Under the pieces are notes generated by a model that did not search any database, had not been told where the DNA came from, and saw only the letters and a program-made list of their open reading frames with translations. Below are positions 18,701 to 26,564 of a DNA stretch of 64,000 bases, one piece after another; within the stretch, counting starts at the first letter, position 1, and every line of letters starts with the position of its first letter. The DNA comes from DASSUW01 sp963774155 (GTDB lineage Bacteria; Actinomycetota; Thermoleophilia; Solirubrobacterales; Solirubrobacteraceae), in the NCBI GenBank assembly GCA_963774155.1, contig CAVZDW010000012.1:723953-787952 (forward strand), given 5' to 3'. The position numbers and the translations under genes are program-made.

Positions 18701-19819
18701 GGGGACCGCCTGTCCGTCCTCGTCCTCGAGCTCGATCTCCCGCGGGCCGCCGTGGCCGGAGAGGTGCAGGACGTGGTAGTCGTCCTCGGCGAGCGCGTCG
18801 CGGATCGCGTCGGGATCGGCCACCTCGAGGATGCGCACCTGCGCGCGCCCGTCGCGCACGGCCGGACTCACGGCCTCGAGGATCGATCCCATCTCGGCCT
18901 CGACGTCGAGCGGCACGTTCGGCGTGTAGCCCTCGTCGGGTGCGCCGACGGCCACGAGCACCTTCAGCGGGCCCGGAGCCGGTGCCGGCAGTCCGCGCCT
19001 CGCGCCGGTCATCCTGCGCCAGAGCCGCACGCCGGGATGCAGGGCCGGCGCCCTGCCGCTCACGAGCAGCGCGGCCTCCATCGGCAGCGCGATCAGCGGG
19101 CCCGGCGCGGCCTCGACGCAGACGTCGACGAGCGTGTTCGCGTCGAGCGAGTCGACGAGCGACTCGACGACGGCGCCGACCTCGCCCGCGAACACGACCC
19201 GGCCGACCCGCCGCCCCAGCTCGCCGAGCGAGAGGCCGTGCGGTGCCCCGGCGAGCGTGAGCCCCGCCGGAACGGGCACGCCGTCGACCGCCGCCCGCGC
19301 CTCGTCCTCGACGGTGAGCGCGACGGTGGCCAGCCCATCGCTGTCATCGCCGAGCGTGATCGTGACGCGGCGCGCGTCGAGTCGCAGCGGCGAGCGCAGC
19401 CCCGGCTTGTGATCGATCCCCAGCAGGGCGTCGCGAATGGCGTCGAAGTCGTCCACCGACCGCCGGGCGAGCGTGCGCAGGGCGGCTGGGAGCCGACGGT
19501 CCAGCCCCTCCTCCAGCGTCACCGGTATGACGCGGATGCCGTCCTCGACCTTCCGCAGGATCAGCTGCGTCAGCTCCTCCCACGCCCACTTCCCGTCGAA
19601 CCACGTCGAAGACACGAACACGAGCGCGGCGTGACACCCGTCCACGCCGCTGGTCATCCTCGTGACGATGTTGTCCCCGGCCGCGATCTCCCAGCGGTCG
19701 AACCAGGCGTCCACCCCGCTGTCGACCAGGCGGCGGGCGAACGCCTCCACGGCCTCCGCGTCCAGGGACCGGTAGCTGAGGAAGACCTTGGGGGCGGCCT
19801 GGTCCATCGCCGTGATCAT
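15776..19819 (-). CDS. TIR-CHAT-NB-ARC-TPR protein, candidate immune STAND NTPase
   Basis: 1347 residues in four parts. (1) TIR domain, about 8-140: KVFLSYRSLD, with candidate catalytic Glu82 in WAWEEL, as in NAD-cleaving TIR domains. (2) CHAT caspase-like domain, about 155-460: His356 in HLSGHGGP and Cys398 in FVSSCNSGGD form the expected dyad. (3) NB-ARC/STAND ATPase, about 515-800: Walker A GIGGVGKSS (554-562) and Walker B FPLLLILDNFED. (4) A helical region, then about seven 48-residue TPR units (about 1000-1340) each starting EPDxxxxxxDLxxxYxxLGD. Proteins with effector, NTPase and repeat sensor parts act in phage defence or cell death. Having two enzymatic effectors in one chain is unusual. 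It stands alone. Confidence 0.93.
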   Translation of the reverse strand: MITAMDQAAPKVFLSYRSLDAEAVEAFARRLVDSGVDAWFDRWEIAAGDNIVTRMTSGVDGCHAALVFVSSTWFDGKWAWEELTQLILRKVEDGIRVIPVTLEEGLDRRLPAALRTLARRSVDDFDAIRDALLGIDHKPGLRSPLRLDARRVTITLGDDSDGLATVALTVEDEARAAVDGVPVPAGLTLAGAPHGLSLGELGRRVGRVVFAGEVGAVVESLVDSLDANTLVDVCVEAAPGPLIALPMEAALLVSGRAPALHPGVRLWRRMTGARRGLPAPAPGPLKVLVAVGAPDEGYTPNVPLDVEAEMGSILEAVSPAVRDGRAQVRILEVADPDAIRDALAEDDYHVLHLSGHGGPREIELEDEDGQAVPVSADELVAAFQAGGKALPLVFVSSCNSGGDSASLAVELHHQGVPRVLAMQAPVTDVYATALARVFYRELSRASSPRAGVALAVARQEVEAMRKQAAAELRPEWATASLLLAGDDDPLIDSDLEQTPLRRPPVHAIAGPVPSLGWDELIGRRREVRIALRALRGDDAFTAEHGEVGGVVLTGIGGVGKSSVAGRVWTRLAEEGWVCSATRGAFSLEAIYRALTADLADAPLSWAHDLSARLSAVPDDDQARLDGLGRTLQRFPLLLILDNFEDNLTVDGGAFLDPARAAVLEALLDCCSVGKLLVTSRYPLPGLSAGVHELAVGPLSPAETRRLFLRLEGLKQLGREDVTLVSSLIGGHPRVLEFLDALLRRGASVKTVRSKLRDLARSEAIDPRDPRALPQAIEDAVRLGAADIFLKELLTQLDDAEREVLLQTAVSNISVPLEDLAETLDELGLSAEATQRAAERLIELSLIARVEGELWVHRWTAEALREHQPEDAYRERCDRAGELRVRRIQRASRSIDEGIEATENFLVAGSTDRAATVAKGVVAFLEQRSTLARLSFAAQVRAALPRSDPNYNIFVDHEATALFALGFSLAAIERYTELAEEQERRALAEPERLDYQHDVSVVCERLADLMLSVGQGQRAFELFTRSLEIRERLVAQEPDSTQFRRGLAVTYNKLGDVLARQGREDRALELFTDSLEIRRQLAEAEPDNAEFRRDLSVGYNKLGDLIAALGDAERALELFSEDLLIAQQLAEDEPDRVAYQRDLAISYDRVGDMVAQLDDTDRALELYTQALDIRERLVDIEPDRTDYRRDLALSYFNLGDLMHRLDRGERVLELYLQGLEIVERLAKDEPDRVDHQHDLSVTYSKLGDYMAAVGQPDEAGEYYLQDLAITERIAAGEPGRADYQRDLSISYDRLAKMMVAAGDKHRARQYYTQSVTIRRRLRDAAPDNPDRQRELEFAEAKLNELDGD

Positions 19820-19876
19820 CTCTGACCAGCGACGGCGCGTGAACCCCCTTGACTGGTGAGGCTAGGTCGTCCTCGC

Positions 19877-20851
19877 TCACGCCCGTCCGTCTGCGGAGAC
19901 CTCGTACTGCCCGACCTCGCGATACGTGAGGAAGCGGTGCTCGGCCGAGCCGTCGCGGAACAGGTCGACGATCGCGAACCCGGCCGGGGTGTCGCGGTAA
20001 CCGGGGTCGGCCTCGTCCCACCAGTTGCCGGAGACGGCGCCGCCGCAGGCGAAGCGGACGGTGTTGTAGGTGATGTCGTCGCGCACGTGGTTGTGGCCGC
20101 TCAGGGCGAGCTGCACGTTGAGGTGGCGGAGGAAGAGGTCGTTGAGCTCCGGCAGGTCCGAGTGGACGCCCCAGCCGCCCGGCACGCGGAACGACCCGTC
20201 GGGCTCGCGGAGCGAGCTGTCGGTGAACGGGAGCGCGGTCTGGATCGGGATGTGCGAGGCGATCACGATGTGTGTCGAGCGCGGCGTCGTCTCCAGCTCG
20301 CGCCGCAGCCACGCGGTCTGCTCGTCGCCGAGGCGGCCGACGTACGCGCCGCCGCCGAGCAGCTCGATCGAGTCGAGCACGATGAGCTTCCAGTCGCCGA
20401 GGCGGACCGAGTAGAAGGCCTTCCGCAATCCGAGCTCGCGCAGCGCCTGGACCTTGCCGCCGTCGGGATGCGTCTCGGACCCGGGGCCCGACCAGCAGTC
20501 GTGGTTGCCGATCGCGTGCGCGACCGGCGTGCGGATCCCGCGGTAGATGCGCTGGTGGGCGGCCCACTGGGCATCGACGTCGGGCTTGGACGCGTAGAGC
20601 GCGTCCATGATCGCGTCGCCGGACTGGAGCACGAGGTCCGGGTCGTAGCGCAGCCCGAGCTTGAGGGCGCGCTTGGTCTCCGGCTCCGAGCGCGGAACTC
20701 CCGGCGTCACGTGCGCGTCGGTGAAGTGCAGGATGCGGACCGCGCGGCCGCGGCCCGGATGGGCGAGCGCGACCCCGGGCGAAGCGACGATCGCTCCCAC
20801 GGACGCGGCGCCGGCCCCTGCGAGAAAGCGACGGCGGGTGCTGTGCTGCAT
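19877..20851 (-). CDS. Secreted metallophosphoesterase (Tat signal)
   Basis: A 324-residue protein. A twin-arginine signal (STRRRFLAGAG) is followed by a calcineurin-type phosphoesterase fold. The metal motifs are in order: HFTDAHV, QSGDAIMD, GNHDC, ASHIP and SGHNH. Such enzymes hydrolyse phosphomono- or diesters outside the membrane; the substrate is unknown. GAGGGAGG lies 5 bases before the ATG. It follows the TIR-CHAT gene by position, with 57 bases between them, but is the upstream gene on this strand. I see no functional link. Confidence 0.9.
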   Translation of the reverse strand: MQHSTRRRFLAGAGAASVGAIVASPGVALAHPGRGRAVRILHFTDAHVTPGVPRSEPETKRALKLGLRYDPDLVLQSGDAIMDALYASKPDVDAQWAAHQRIYRGIRTPVAHAIGNHDCWSGPGSETHPDGGKVQALRELGLRKAFYSVRLGDWKLIVLDSIELLGGGAYVGRLGDEQTAWLRRELETTPRSTHIVIASHIPIQTALPFTDSSLREPDGSFRVPGGWGVHSDLPELNDLFLRHLNVQLALSGHNHVRDDITYNTVRFACGGAVSGNWWDEADPGYRDTPAGFAIVDLFRDGSAEHRFLTYREVGQYEVSADGRA

Positions 20852-21026
20852 GCGGCCTCCCTCGTGACTGAACGCAACGCAAGCTACGGGGGCGCCTGGC
20901 GCCCGCTGTTGCTCAGCCGTGAAGGTACCTGCCCCTGGCCGTCCGGCGGTACCAGCACCTGAGCTGTTGACCAGTACTCAACTTTCGAACAGGTAAGAAA
21001 CCCGACAGTGTTGGCACCATCGACAC

Positions 21027-22724
21027 ATGTCCTTGTTGCCACGGACGGCACGCCGGTCGGCGCTGGTAGCTGCGGCTCTCGCGCTGACGCTGCCCGCCAC
21101 GGCCGGCGCTGCCCAGACGGTCACCTCCCTCGCCGACAGCGGCGCGGGCTCCCTGCGCGCCGCGCTCGCGGACGCCGCCTCGGGCGAGACCATCGACTTC
21201 GCCGTCGAGGGCACGATCAGGCTCGACAGCGGGCTCCAGATCGACAAGGACGTCCGCATCGACGGGCCGGGAGCCCGTGCGCTCGCGCTCTCCGGTCGCA
21301 ACGAGGTGCGCGTGCTCCACGTCATGGGGGACGGCACCGAGGCGCGGATCGACGACCTGACCATCCGCGCCGGGCGCGTGGACGGCGACGAGACGCTCGG
21401 CGCCGGCCTGCTGCAGACCGGCGCGAACAGCCTCGTCCGGCTCGAGCGCGTCGCGCTCGTCGACAACGAGGCCATGCTCGACGAGACCGTCCCGCTCGGC
21501 GGCGGCGCCGCCATCGTGCGCGGCAAGCTCGAGCTCGTCGACTCCACGGTGGCCGGCAACCGCGCCATCGGCGGTGGTGGCGGCGGCGTCTTCGTCGGCG
21601 AGCTCGCGACCTTCGAGATCCTCGGCAGCACGATCGCCGGCAACGCCGCGACCGGCGGCGGGGGAATCCTCCAGCTGGACGCCGACGGCAGCATCCGCCG
21701 CAGCACGATCGCCGGCAACACGGCCGACGCGGTCGGCGCCGGCATCGGCGGATCGCCCGGCGGCGCGGTCACCGTCGGCGACTCCCTCATCGCCGACGCG
21801 TGCGACGGCCCGGTCGCCAGCGAGGGCGGCAACGTCTTCGCCACCGCCTGCGTCGTCGCCCCGGCGGCCACCGACCTGGTCGGCAGCGCGCCCGTCAGCG
21901 CGCTCGCGGACCACGGCGGGCCCACGGACACCGTCCTGCCGCTGCTCGGCAATCCCGCGCTCGACCACCTTGCCGGCCCGTGCGCGCCCGCCGACCAGCG
22001 CGGTGTCGCCCGCCCGCAGGGCGCCGGCTGCGACGCCGGCGCCGTCGAGGCGCGCACCGCGCGGCTCTCCTCTTCCGGTCCTCTCTCGCTCGGCACCGCG
22101 CTCATGGGGGAGCGCACCGCGCCCGCGACGGTCACGCTCACCAACGCCGGCGAGGTCGGCGCGGTGCTCGGGGCCATCACCGCCTCCGGCCCGGCTGCCG
22201 CCGAGGTCGAGCGCGTCGCCGGCACCTGCGCCGAGGGGGCGGTGGTCGCGCCGGGCGCGACCTGCACGCTCTCCGCACGCCTGGCGCCGACGAGCGCCGG
22301 CGCGAAGGAGGCCGTGCTCTCGGTCGCGCTCGGCGCGCCCGCGCCGCGGCTCGACGTGCCCGTGTCGGGCGCCGGCGAGGCGCCGCCCGTGACGGTCCAG
22401 CCGCAGCCGCAGCCGCAGCCGCAGCCGATCGTGGCCTCGGCCACGGCGAGGGTCGTCGGCATCACCACGCGGGCCGCGACGCTGCACGTGCGCGTCCGCT
22501 GCGCCACCGTCGCCGCCCCGCGGTGCGCGGGTGCCGTGAAGCTGCGGATCGGCAAGCGCAAGCTGACGCGGAGCTTCTCGGTCAAGGCCGGCGGGCAGGC
22601 GACCCTCAAGGTCCGGCTCAAGCAGCGCGCCACGCGCATCTCGGTGGTCACCGTCATCACCCGGCAGCCCGACGGGACCCGCACGACGACGCATCACGGT
22701 CCGCTGAAGGTACGGCGCCGGTAA
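21027..22724 (+). CDS. Secreted right-handed beta-helix protein (choice-of-anchor Q type)
   Basis: 565 residues with a signal peptide (cleavage near AGAAQT). A parallel beta-helix region follows, recognised by repeats such as LRAALADA, GLQIDKDVRIDGPG, LELVDSTVAGNRAIGGGGGG and STIAGNAATGGGG. An immunoglobulin-like domain starts near residue 345 (SSSGPLSLGTALMGERTAPA). A PQPQPQPQP hinge and a C-terminal basic beta domain complete it. Such proteins are exported and are thought to bind or cleave polysaccharide; no catalytic residues are evident. The gene is solitary. Confidence 0.82.
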   Translation: MSLLPRTARRSALVAAALALTLPATAGAAQTVTSLADSGAGSLRAALADAASGETIDFAVEGTIRLDSGLQIDKDVRIDGPGARALALSGRNEVRVLHVMGDGTEARIDDLTIRAGRVDGDETLGAGLLQTGANSLVRLERVALVDNEAMLDETVPLGGGAAIVRGKLELVDSTVAGNRAIGGGGGGVFVGELATFEILGSTIAGNAATGGGGILQLDADGSIRRSTIAGNTADAVGAGIGGSPGGAVTVGDSLIADACDGPVASEGGNVFATACVVAPAATDLVGSAPVSALADHGGPTDTVLPLLGNPALDHLAGPCAPADQRGVARPQGAGCDAGAVEARTARLSSSGPLSLGTALMGERTAPATVTLTNAGEVGAVLGAITASGPAAAEVERVAGTCAEGAVVAPGATCTLSARLAPTSAGAKEAVLSVALGAPAPRLDVPVSGAGEAPPVTVQPQPQPQPQPIVASATARVVGITTRAATLHVRVRCATVAAPRCAGAVKLRIGKRKLTRSFSVKAGGQATLKVRLKQRATRISVVTVITRQPDGTRTTTHHGPLKVRRR

Positions 22725-22797
22725 CGGCGCCGTAGGCGGGCCGTAGGACGGCTCCCGCAGGGTTCGGTCCGCAATGACCGACCTGCAAGGAGCCCCC

Positions 22798-23865
22798 GTG
22801 ACCCTCACCGTCGATCGCACCGACGCGCTCACCGAGCGCCTCTTCCAGGCGACGCTCGGAACCCTCGAGCTCTTCTCCGTCTACCTCGGCGTCGAGCTCG
22901 GCCTCTACCGCACCCTCGAGCGCCACGGCGCGCTCAACCCCGCCGAGCTGGCGCAGCGCTCCGGCATCGCTCCTCGCTACGCGATGGAGTGGATGGAGCA
23001 GCAGGCCGTGGCCGGCTTCCTCGACGTGGTCGACGCGCCCTCGCGCCGCTGCGCCCTCGCTCCCGAGCATGCCCGCGCGCTCTGCCATGCGGACGATCCC
23101 GCGCACGTCGCCCCGTTCGCGCACATGGTGGCCGGCATCGGGGGCGTGCTCCCGCGCGTGGCCGACGCCTATCGCACCGGCCGCGGCGTGCCGTACGAGG
23201 CCTACGGCGGCGAGTTCCGCCACGGCCAGGGCCACATCAACCGCCCGGCCTTCACCACCGAGCTGCCGGGCGAGTGGCTCGACGCGATGCCCGACATCGC
23301 CGCCCGCCTCGACGAGCCGGGCGCCCGTGTGGCCGACGTCGGCTGCGGCCAGGGCTGGTCGACGATCGCCGTCGCCCAGGCGTACCCGAACGCGTCGGTC
23401 GAGGGCATCGACGCCGATCCGGGCTCCGTGGCCGACGCCCGCGCCCACGCGGACGCCGCGGGTCTCGGCGCGCGCGTGCGGTTCGTCGAGGGCGACGCCG
23501 GCGCGCTCGGCGGCGGGCCGTACGACCTCGTCCTGATCCTCGAGACGCTGCACGACCTGCCGCGGCCGGTCGAGGCCCTGCGCGCCGCCGGCGCGGCCAC
23601 CGCGCCCGGCGGCGCCGTGCTCGTGGTCGACGAGCGCGTGGCCGACGGCTTCGCCGCGCCCGGGGACGAGGTCGAGCGGATGATGTACGGCTGGAGCGTC
23701 ACCCACTGCCTGCCCACGCAGATGGTCGAGGAGCGGTCGGCCGCGCTGGGCACCGTCATCCGCTCCTCGACCGTGCGCGAGCTCGCGGCCGAGGCGGGCT
23801 TCTCGGCCATCGACGTGCTGCCGGTCGAGAACGACTTCTTCCGGCTCTACCGGCTCCACGCCTGA
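22798..23865 (+). CDS. SAM-dependent methyltransferase (O-methyltransferase-like)
   Basis: 355 residues. The N-terminal winged-helix-like domain (GLYRTLERHGALNPAELAQ) is followed by a class I methyltransferase domain with motif I VADVGCGQGWS at about residues 178-188. The acidic residue in VEGIDAD and PYDLVLILETLHDL also match. The layout is that of small-molecule O-methyltransferases and rhodoquinone/UbiE-like enzymes that use a demethylase-like fold; the acceptor is unknown. I choose GTG 22798 because AAGGAG lies 5 bases before it; ATG 22774 would add 8 residues that overlap this site. Confidence 0.85.
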   Translation: MTLTVDRTDALTERLFQATLGTLELFSVYLGVELGLYRTLERHGALNPAELAQRSGIAPRYAMEWMEQQAVAGFLDVVDAPSRRCALAPEHARALCHADDPAHVAPFAHMVAGIGGVLPRVADAYRTGRGVPYEAYGGEFRHGQGHINRPAFTTELPGEWLDAMPDIAARLDEPGARVADVGCGQGWSTIAVAQAYPNASVEGIDADPGSVADARAHADAAGLGARVRFVEGDAGALGGGPYDLVLILETLHDLPRPVEALRAAGAATAPGGAVLVVDERVADGFAAPGDEVERMMYGWSVTHCLPTQMVEERSAALGTVIRSSTVRELAAEAGFSAIDVLPVENDFFRLYRLHA

Positions 23866-23886
23866 CGTCGCAAGGGTCGTTGCAGC

Positions 23887-24918
23887 GTGCGAGGGCCGGA
23901 CGGGGCGCGGCTACCGTCCGGCCCCTTGCGCCCGATCGTCCTCGCACTCGTCGCCCTCGCGCTCGGCGCGGCAGCGCCCTCGCCCGCGGCGGCTCAGAGC
24001 GAGACGGACCTGCGCTCGCGGATCGAGCGCAGCCGGGAGCGGGAGAACGCGCTGGCCGGCGCGGTCGGCCGGCTCGGGGAGCTGGCCGGGCGCGCCGGCC
24101 GCGAGGTCGCGATCGTCCAGGGCCGGCTCGCCGAGGTGGAAGCGGACCTCGCGAGCGCGGAGGTCGAGCTGGCCTCGACGCGCGACCGGCTCTTCACCGG
24201 CCGCCGCCGGCTCCTGCGGCTGCAGGAGCGGCACGCGGAGGGGCGGGACCTGCTCGCCGCCCAGCTGGTGGCCGAGTACAAGGCCGACCCGCCGGACATC
24301 GTCTCGATCGTCCTCGACGCGACGAGCTGGGCCGACCTGATCGAGCGGATGGTCTTCGCCGACCGGATCCGCGAACGCAACGCCGAGATCGTCGCCCGCG
24401 TGCGCGACGCGCGGGTGCGCACCCGCCACCTCGCGAGCACGCTGGGGCGCCTGGCGGCGACGCGCCGCGAGGCCGCCCAGGCGATCGCCGCCCGCCGTGC
24501 GGCGCTGGCGAGCATGCGCGACGGGCTGGCCGCCCGCCAGGCGACGCTGGTCAGCGCCCGCGCGGCGCGGCAGCAGGCGCTGGCGGGCACGCGCGCCGGC
24601 CGCGCCGACGCCCAGCGCACGCTCGACCGCCTGATCGCCGAGCGCGAACGGGCGGCGCGGGTCGCCTCGCAGGGCCCGGGCGGCCCGTGGGCGATCCCGT
24701 GGCCGATCGTGCAGTGCGAGTCGGGAGGCCAGAACCTGCCGCCCAACTCCGCGGGCGCGTCCGGCTACTACCAGATGATGCCCGCGACCTGGCGGGGGCT
24801 CGGCGGCTCGACGCCGCACGCCTACCAGGCGTCCAAGGCCGAGCAGGACCGCCTCGCCGCCGTGCTGTGGGCCGGCGGGGCCGGGGCGGGGAACTGGGTC
24901 TGTGCCGGGATGGTCTAG
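23887..24918 (+). CDS. Secreted coiled-coil protein with Rpf-like transglycosylase domain
   Basis: 343 residues from GTG 23887. A signal peptide precedes a long arginine- and alanine-rich coiled coil (about residues 38-255). The C-terminal domain holds WPIVQCESGGQNLPPNSAGA, then GYYQMMPATWRGLGG. That matches the resuscitation-promoting factor/transglycosylase fold, with the catalytic glutamate in QCESGG. Coiled coil plus hydrolase is the layout of exported peptidoglycan enzymes controlled by FtsX-like partners. The start region overlaps a strong hairpin (23893-23924), so a downstream TTG at 23926 is also conceivable. Confidence 0.85.
   Translation: MRGPDGARLPSGPLRPIVLALVALALGAAAPSPAAAQSETDLRSRIERSRERENALAGAVGRLGELAGRAGREVAIVQGRLAEVEADLASAEVELASTRDRLFTGRRRLLRLQERHAEGRDLLAAQLVAEYKADPPDIVSIVLDATSWADLIERMVFADRIRERNAEIVARVRDARVRTRHLASTLGRLAATRREAAQAIAARRAALASMRDGLAARQATLVSARAARQQALAGTRAGRADAQRTLDRLIAERERAARVASQGPGGPWAIPWPIVQCESGGQNLPPNSAGASGYYQMMPATWRGLGGSTPHAYQASKAEQDRLAAVLWAGGAGAGNWVCAGMV
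23893..23924. repeat. Eleven-base-pair hairpin at the Rpf-like gene start
   Basis: GGGCCGGACGG (23893-23903) and CCGTCCGGCCC (23914-23924) form a perfect stem around a ten-base loop. It begins 28 bases after the methyltransferase stop and lies inside the first codons of the next gene as annotated. It could end the methyltransferase message, limit translation of the Rpf-like gene, or show that the true start is TTG 23926. Confidence 0.65.
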
Positions 24919-24931
24919 CGGGCCGCGGGAC

Positions 24932-25067
24932 GAACCCCGGCATTGAGGGAGGCGGGATCGGCCGCCCGTGCTGACGTTTTCCTCGTATAGCGAGGTTAGT
25001 CAGAACGCCACTTTCCGGACTGACCACGCGAGGCCGATCCTCCAGCCTCCCTACCCAGCCGCAGTTC
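24932..25067 (+). repeat. Palindromic repeat family, copy 1
   Basis: The left end GAACCCCGGCATTGAGGG (24932-24949) is identical to 52281-52298. The right end CCTACCCAGCC (25050-25060) is identical to the far end of copy 3. The termini GAACCCCGGC and GCCGCAGTTC (25058-25067) are imperfect inverted repeats. Inside, GGGAGGC and GGATCGGCC on the left pair with GGCCGATCC and GCCTCCC on the right. The core hairpin is CTGAC, CCTCG, loop TATAG, CGAGG, GTCAG (24971-25003). It lies between two convergent genes. Confidence 0.72.
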
Positions 25068-25069
25068 GC

Positions 25070-25696
25070 CTACAGCTTGCGGCGGCCGGCGGAGACGGAC
25101 CCGTTGCCGGCGGCCACGTCCACCAGCGGCTCCAGCCCGGCCAGCCCGTCGATGCTCTCGGCGTTGTTGGCGGTCACGTACTCCCTGACCGCCTCGGGGC
25201 CGATCTTGCGCAGCCGGTTGTCGGCGTACCGGTACAGCTGGTCGCGCTCGCCGACGTAGTCCATCCGCGGCACCACGAAGCCGCAGGAGTCGCCGACCCG
25301 CTCGACCTCGACCGACACGACCGAGCGCACGGCCGCGAGCTGCTCCGGGGAGACGTCGAAGGTCGCCAGCAGCTCCTCGAAGCGCTCGTCGTGCTGCTCG
25401 ACCGGGCGCCCGACGCCGTGCAGGCGCACGATCTTCGGCGCTCCCTCGAACGCGCAGAACATGACCACGATGCGGCCGTTCTCCTTCAGGTGGGCGATCG
25501 TCTCGATGCCGCTGCCCATCAGGTCCACGTAGGCGAAGCCGTGCGGGCCGGTCACGCGGAAGAGGCCCTCGCCGCCCTTGGGCGAGAGGTTGATGTGGCC
25601 GCCGTCGCCGCTCGGCGCGGTGGCGACGAAGAACATCCGCTGCGCCTCGATGAAGGCTTGCAGCCGGTCGTCGATGCTGTCGAACACCTCGGCCAT
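25070..25696 (-). CDS. Pyridoxamine 5'-phosphate oxidase-family protein
   Basis: 208 residues with the FMN-binding split-barrel fold: an N-terminal helix (DDRLQAFIEAQRMFFVAT), GGHINLSPKG and a GRIVVMFCAFEGAPKIVRLH segment where flavin and phosphate contacts occur. Members with this length reduce or oxidise small molecules with FMN or F420 and are often misnamed. True PdxH activity is not implied. The C-terminal third is helical and family-specific. It starts 12 bases after uppP on the same strand, likely an operon. Confidence 0.8.
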   Translation of the reverse strand: MAEVFDSIDDRLQAFIEAQRMFFVATAPSGDGGHINLSPKGGEGLFRVTGPHGFAYVDLMGSGIETIAHLKENGRIVVMFCAFEGAPKIVRLHGVGRPVEQHDERFEELLATFDVSPEQLAAVRSVVSVEVERVGDSCGFVVPRMDYVGERDQLYRYADNRLRKIGPEAVREYVTANNAESIDGLAGLEPLVDVAAGNGSVSAGRRKL

Positions 25697-25708
25697 GGGC
25701 GAGCCAAG

Positions 25709-26533
25709 TTAGCTGATGGCGCCCGCGGCCACCAAGGCCAGGACCAGGGTGCCGAGCAGCACGCGGTAGATCACGAAGATGCGGACGGAGTGGTGCGCGA
25801 GGTAGCGCAGGAACCACGCGATGGCCGCGTAGCCGACGATGAAGGAGATGACCGTGGCGATGGCCACGTAGGCGAACGGCTCGTCGCCGCCCTCCTCGCC
25901 GGAGATGATCCCCTCGAGCTGGAACAGGCCGCTGGCCACCACCGCGGGGACGGCCAGCAGGAAGCCGAACTTGGCCGCCGCCGGGCGCTGGAGGCCGAGG
26001 AGGAGGCCCGCGCTCATGGTCGCGCCGGAGCGCGACACGCCGGGGATGAGCGCGAGCGACTGGGCGAGGCCGATGAGGATGCCGTCACGCGTGGAGAGCT
26101 GCTCGATCTCGCGCTCGTGGCGGCCGTGGCGGTCGGCGTAGCCGAGGACGAGGGCGAAGACGATCAGCACCGTGCCGATCAGCCACAGGTTGCGCGCGCC
26201 GTCCTCGATCTGCGTCTCGAAGGCGAGGCCGAGGACGCCGATCGGGATGGTGGCCACGATCAGGTACCAGCCGAGCCGCGCGTTGGGGTCCGAGCGCAGG
26301 GACGGGTCGCGCAGCGAGCGCAACCAGGTCGTCGCGATCGCCCACAGCTCGTGGCGGAAGTAGATGAGCACCGCCGCCTCGGTGCCGAGCTGCGTGACCG
26401 CCGTGAAGGCCGCCCCCGGGTCCTCCCAGCCGAGGAACGCGGGGACGATGCGCTGGTGGGCGCTCGACGAGATGGGCAGGAACTCGGTCAATCCCTGCAC
26501 GATCCCCAGAACGATGGCCTCGATGAGGTTCAC
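25709..26533 (-). CDS. uppP: Undecaprenyl-diphosphatase (BacA type)
   Basis: 274 residues, polytopic membrane protein. It removes a phosphate from undecaprenyl diphosphate so that the lipid carrier can be reused in cell-wall synthesis. The two catalytic segments are seen: QGLTEFLPISSSAH at about residues 14-27 (glutamate motif) and IPGVSRSG at about 163-170. Two homologous halves of three to four helices each are evident. The ATG at 26533 is 31 bases from the divergent pncB start. Overproduction in this family gives bacitracin tolerance. Confidence 0.95.
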   Translation of the reverse strand: MNLIEAIVLGIVQGLTEFLPISSSAHQRIVPAFLGWEDPGAAFTAVTQLGTEAAVLIYFRHELWAIATTWLRSLRDPSLRSDPNARLGWYLIVATIPIGVLGLAFETQIEDGARNLWLIGTVLIVFALVLGYADRHGRHEREIEQLSTRDGILIGLAQSLALIPGVSRSGATMSAGLLLGLQRPAAAKFGFLLAVPAVVASGLFQLEGIISGEEGGDEPFAYVAIATVISFIVGYAAIAWFLRYLAHHSVRIFVIYRVLLGTLVLALVAAGAIS

Positions 26534-26564
26534 GGCCGCGAGAGGCTAGCCATACTGCGGTCCC

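Noticed and set aside
22390..22430. CAGCCG-type simple repeat as a regulatory element
   Set aside because: It encodes a PQ-repeat hinge inside a secreted protein.
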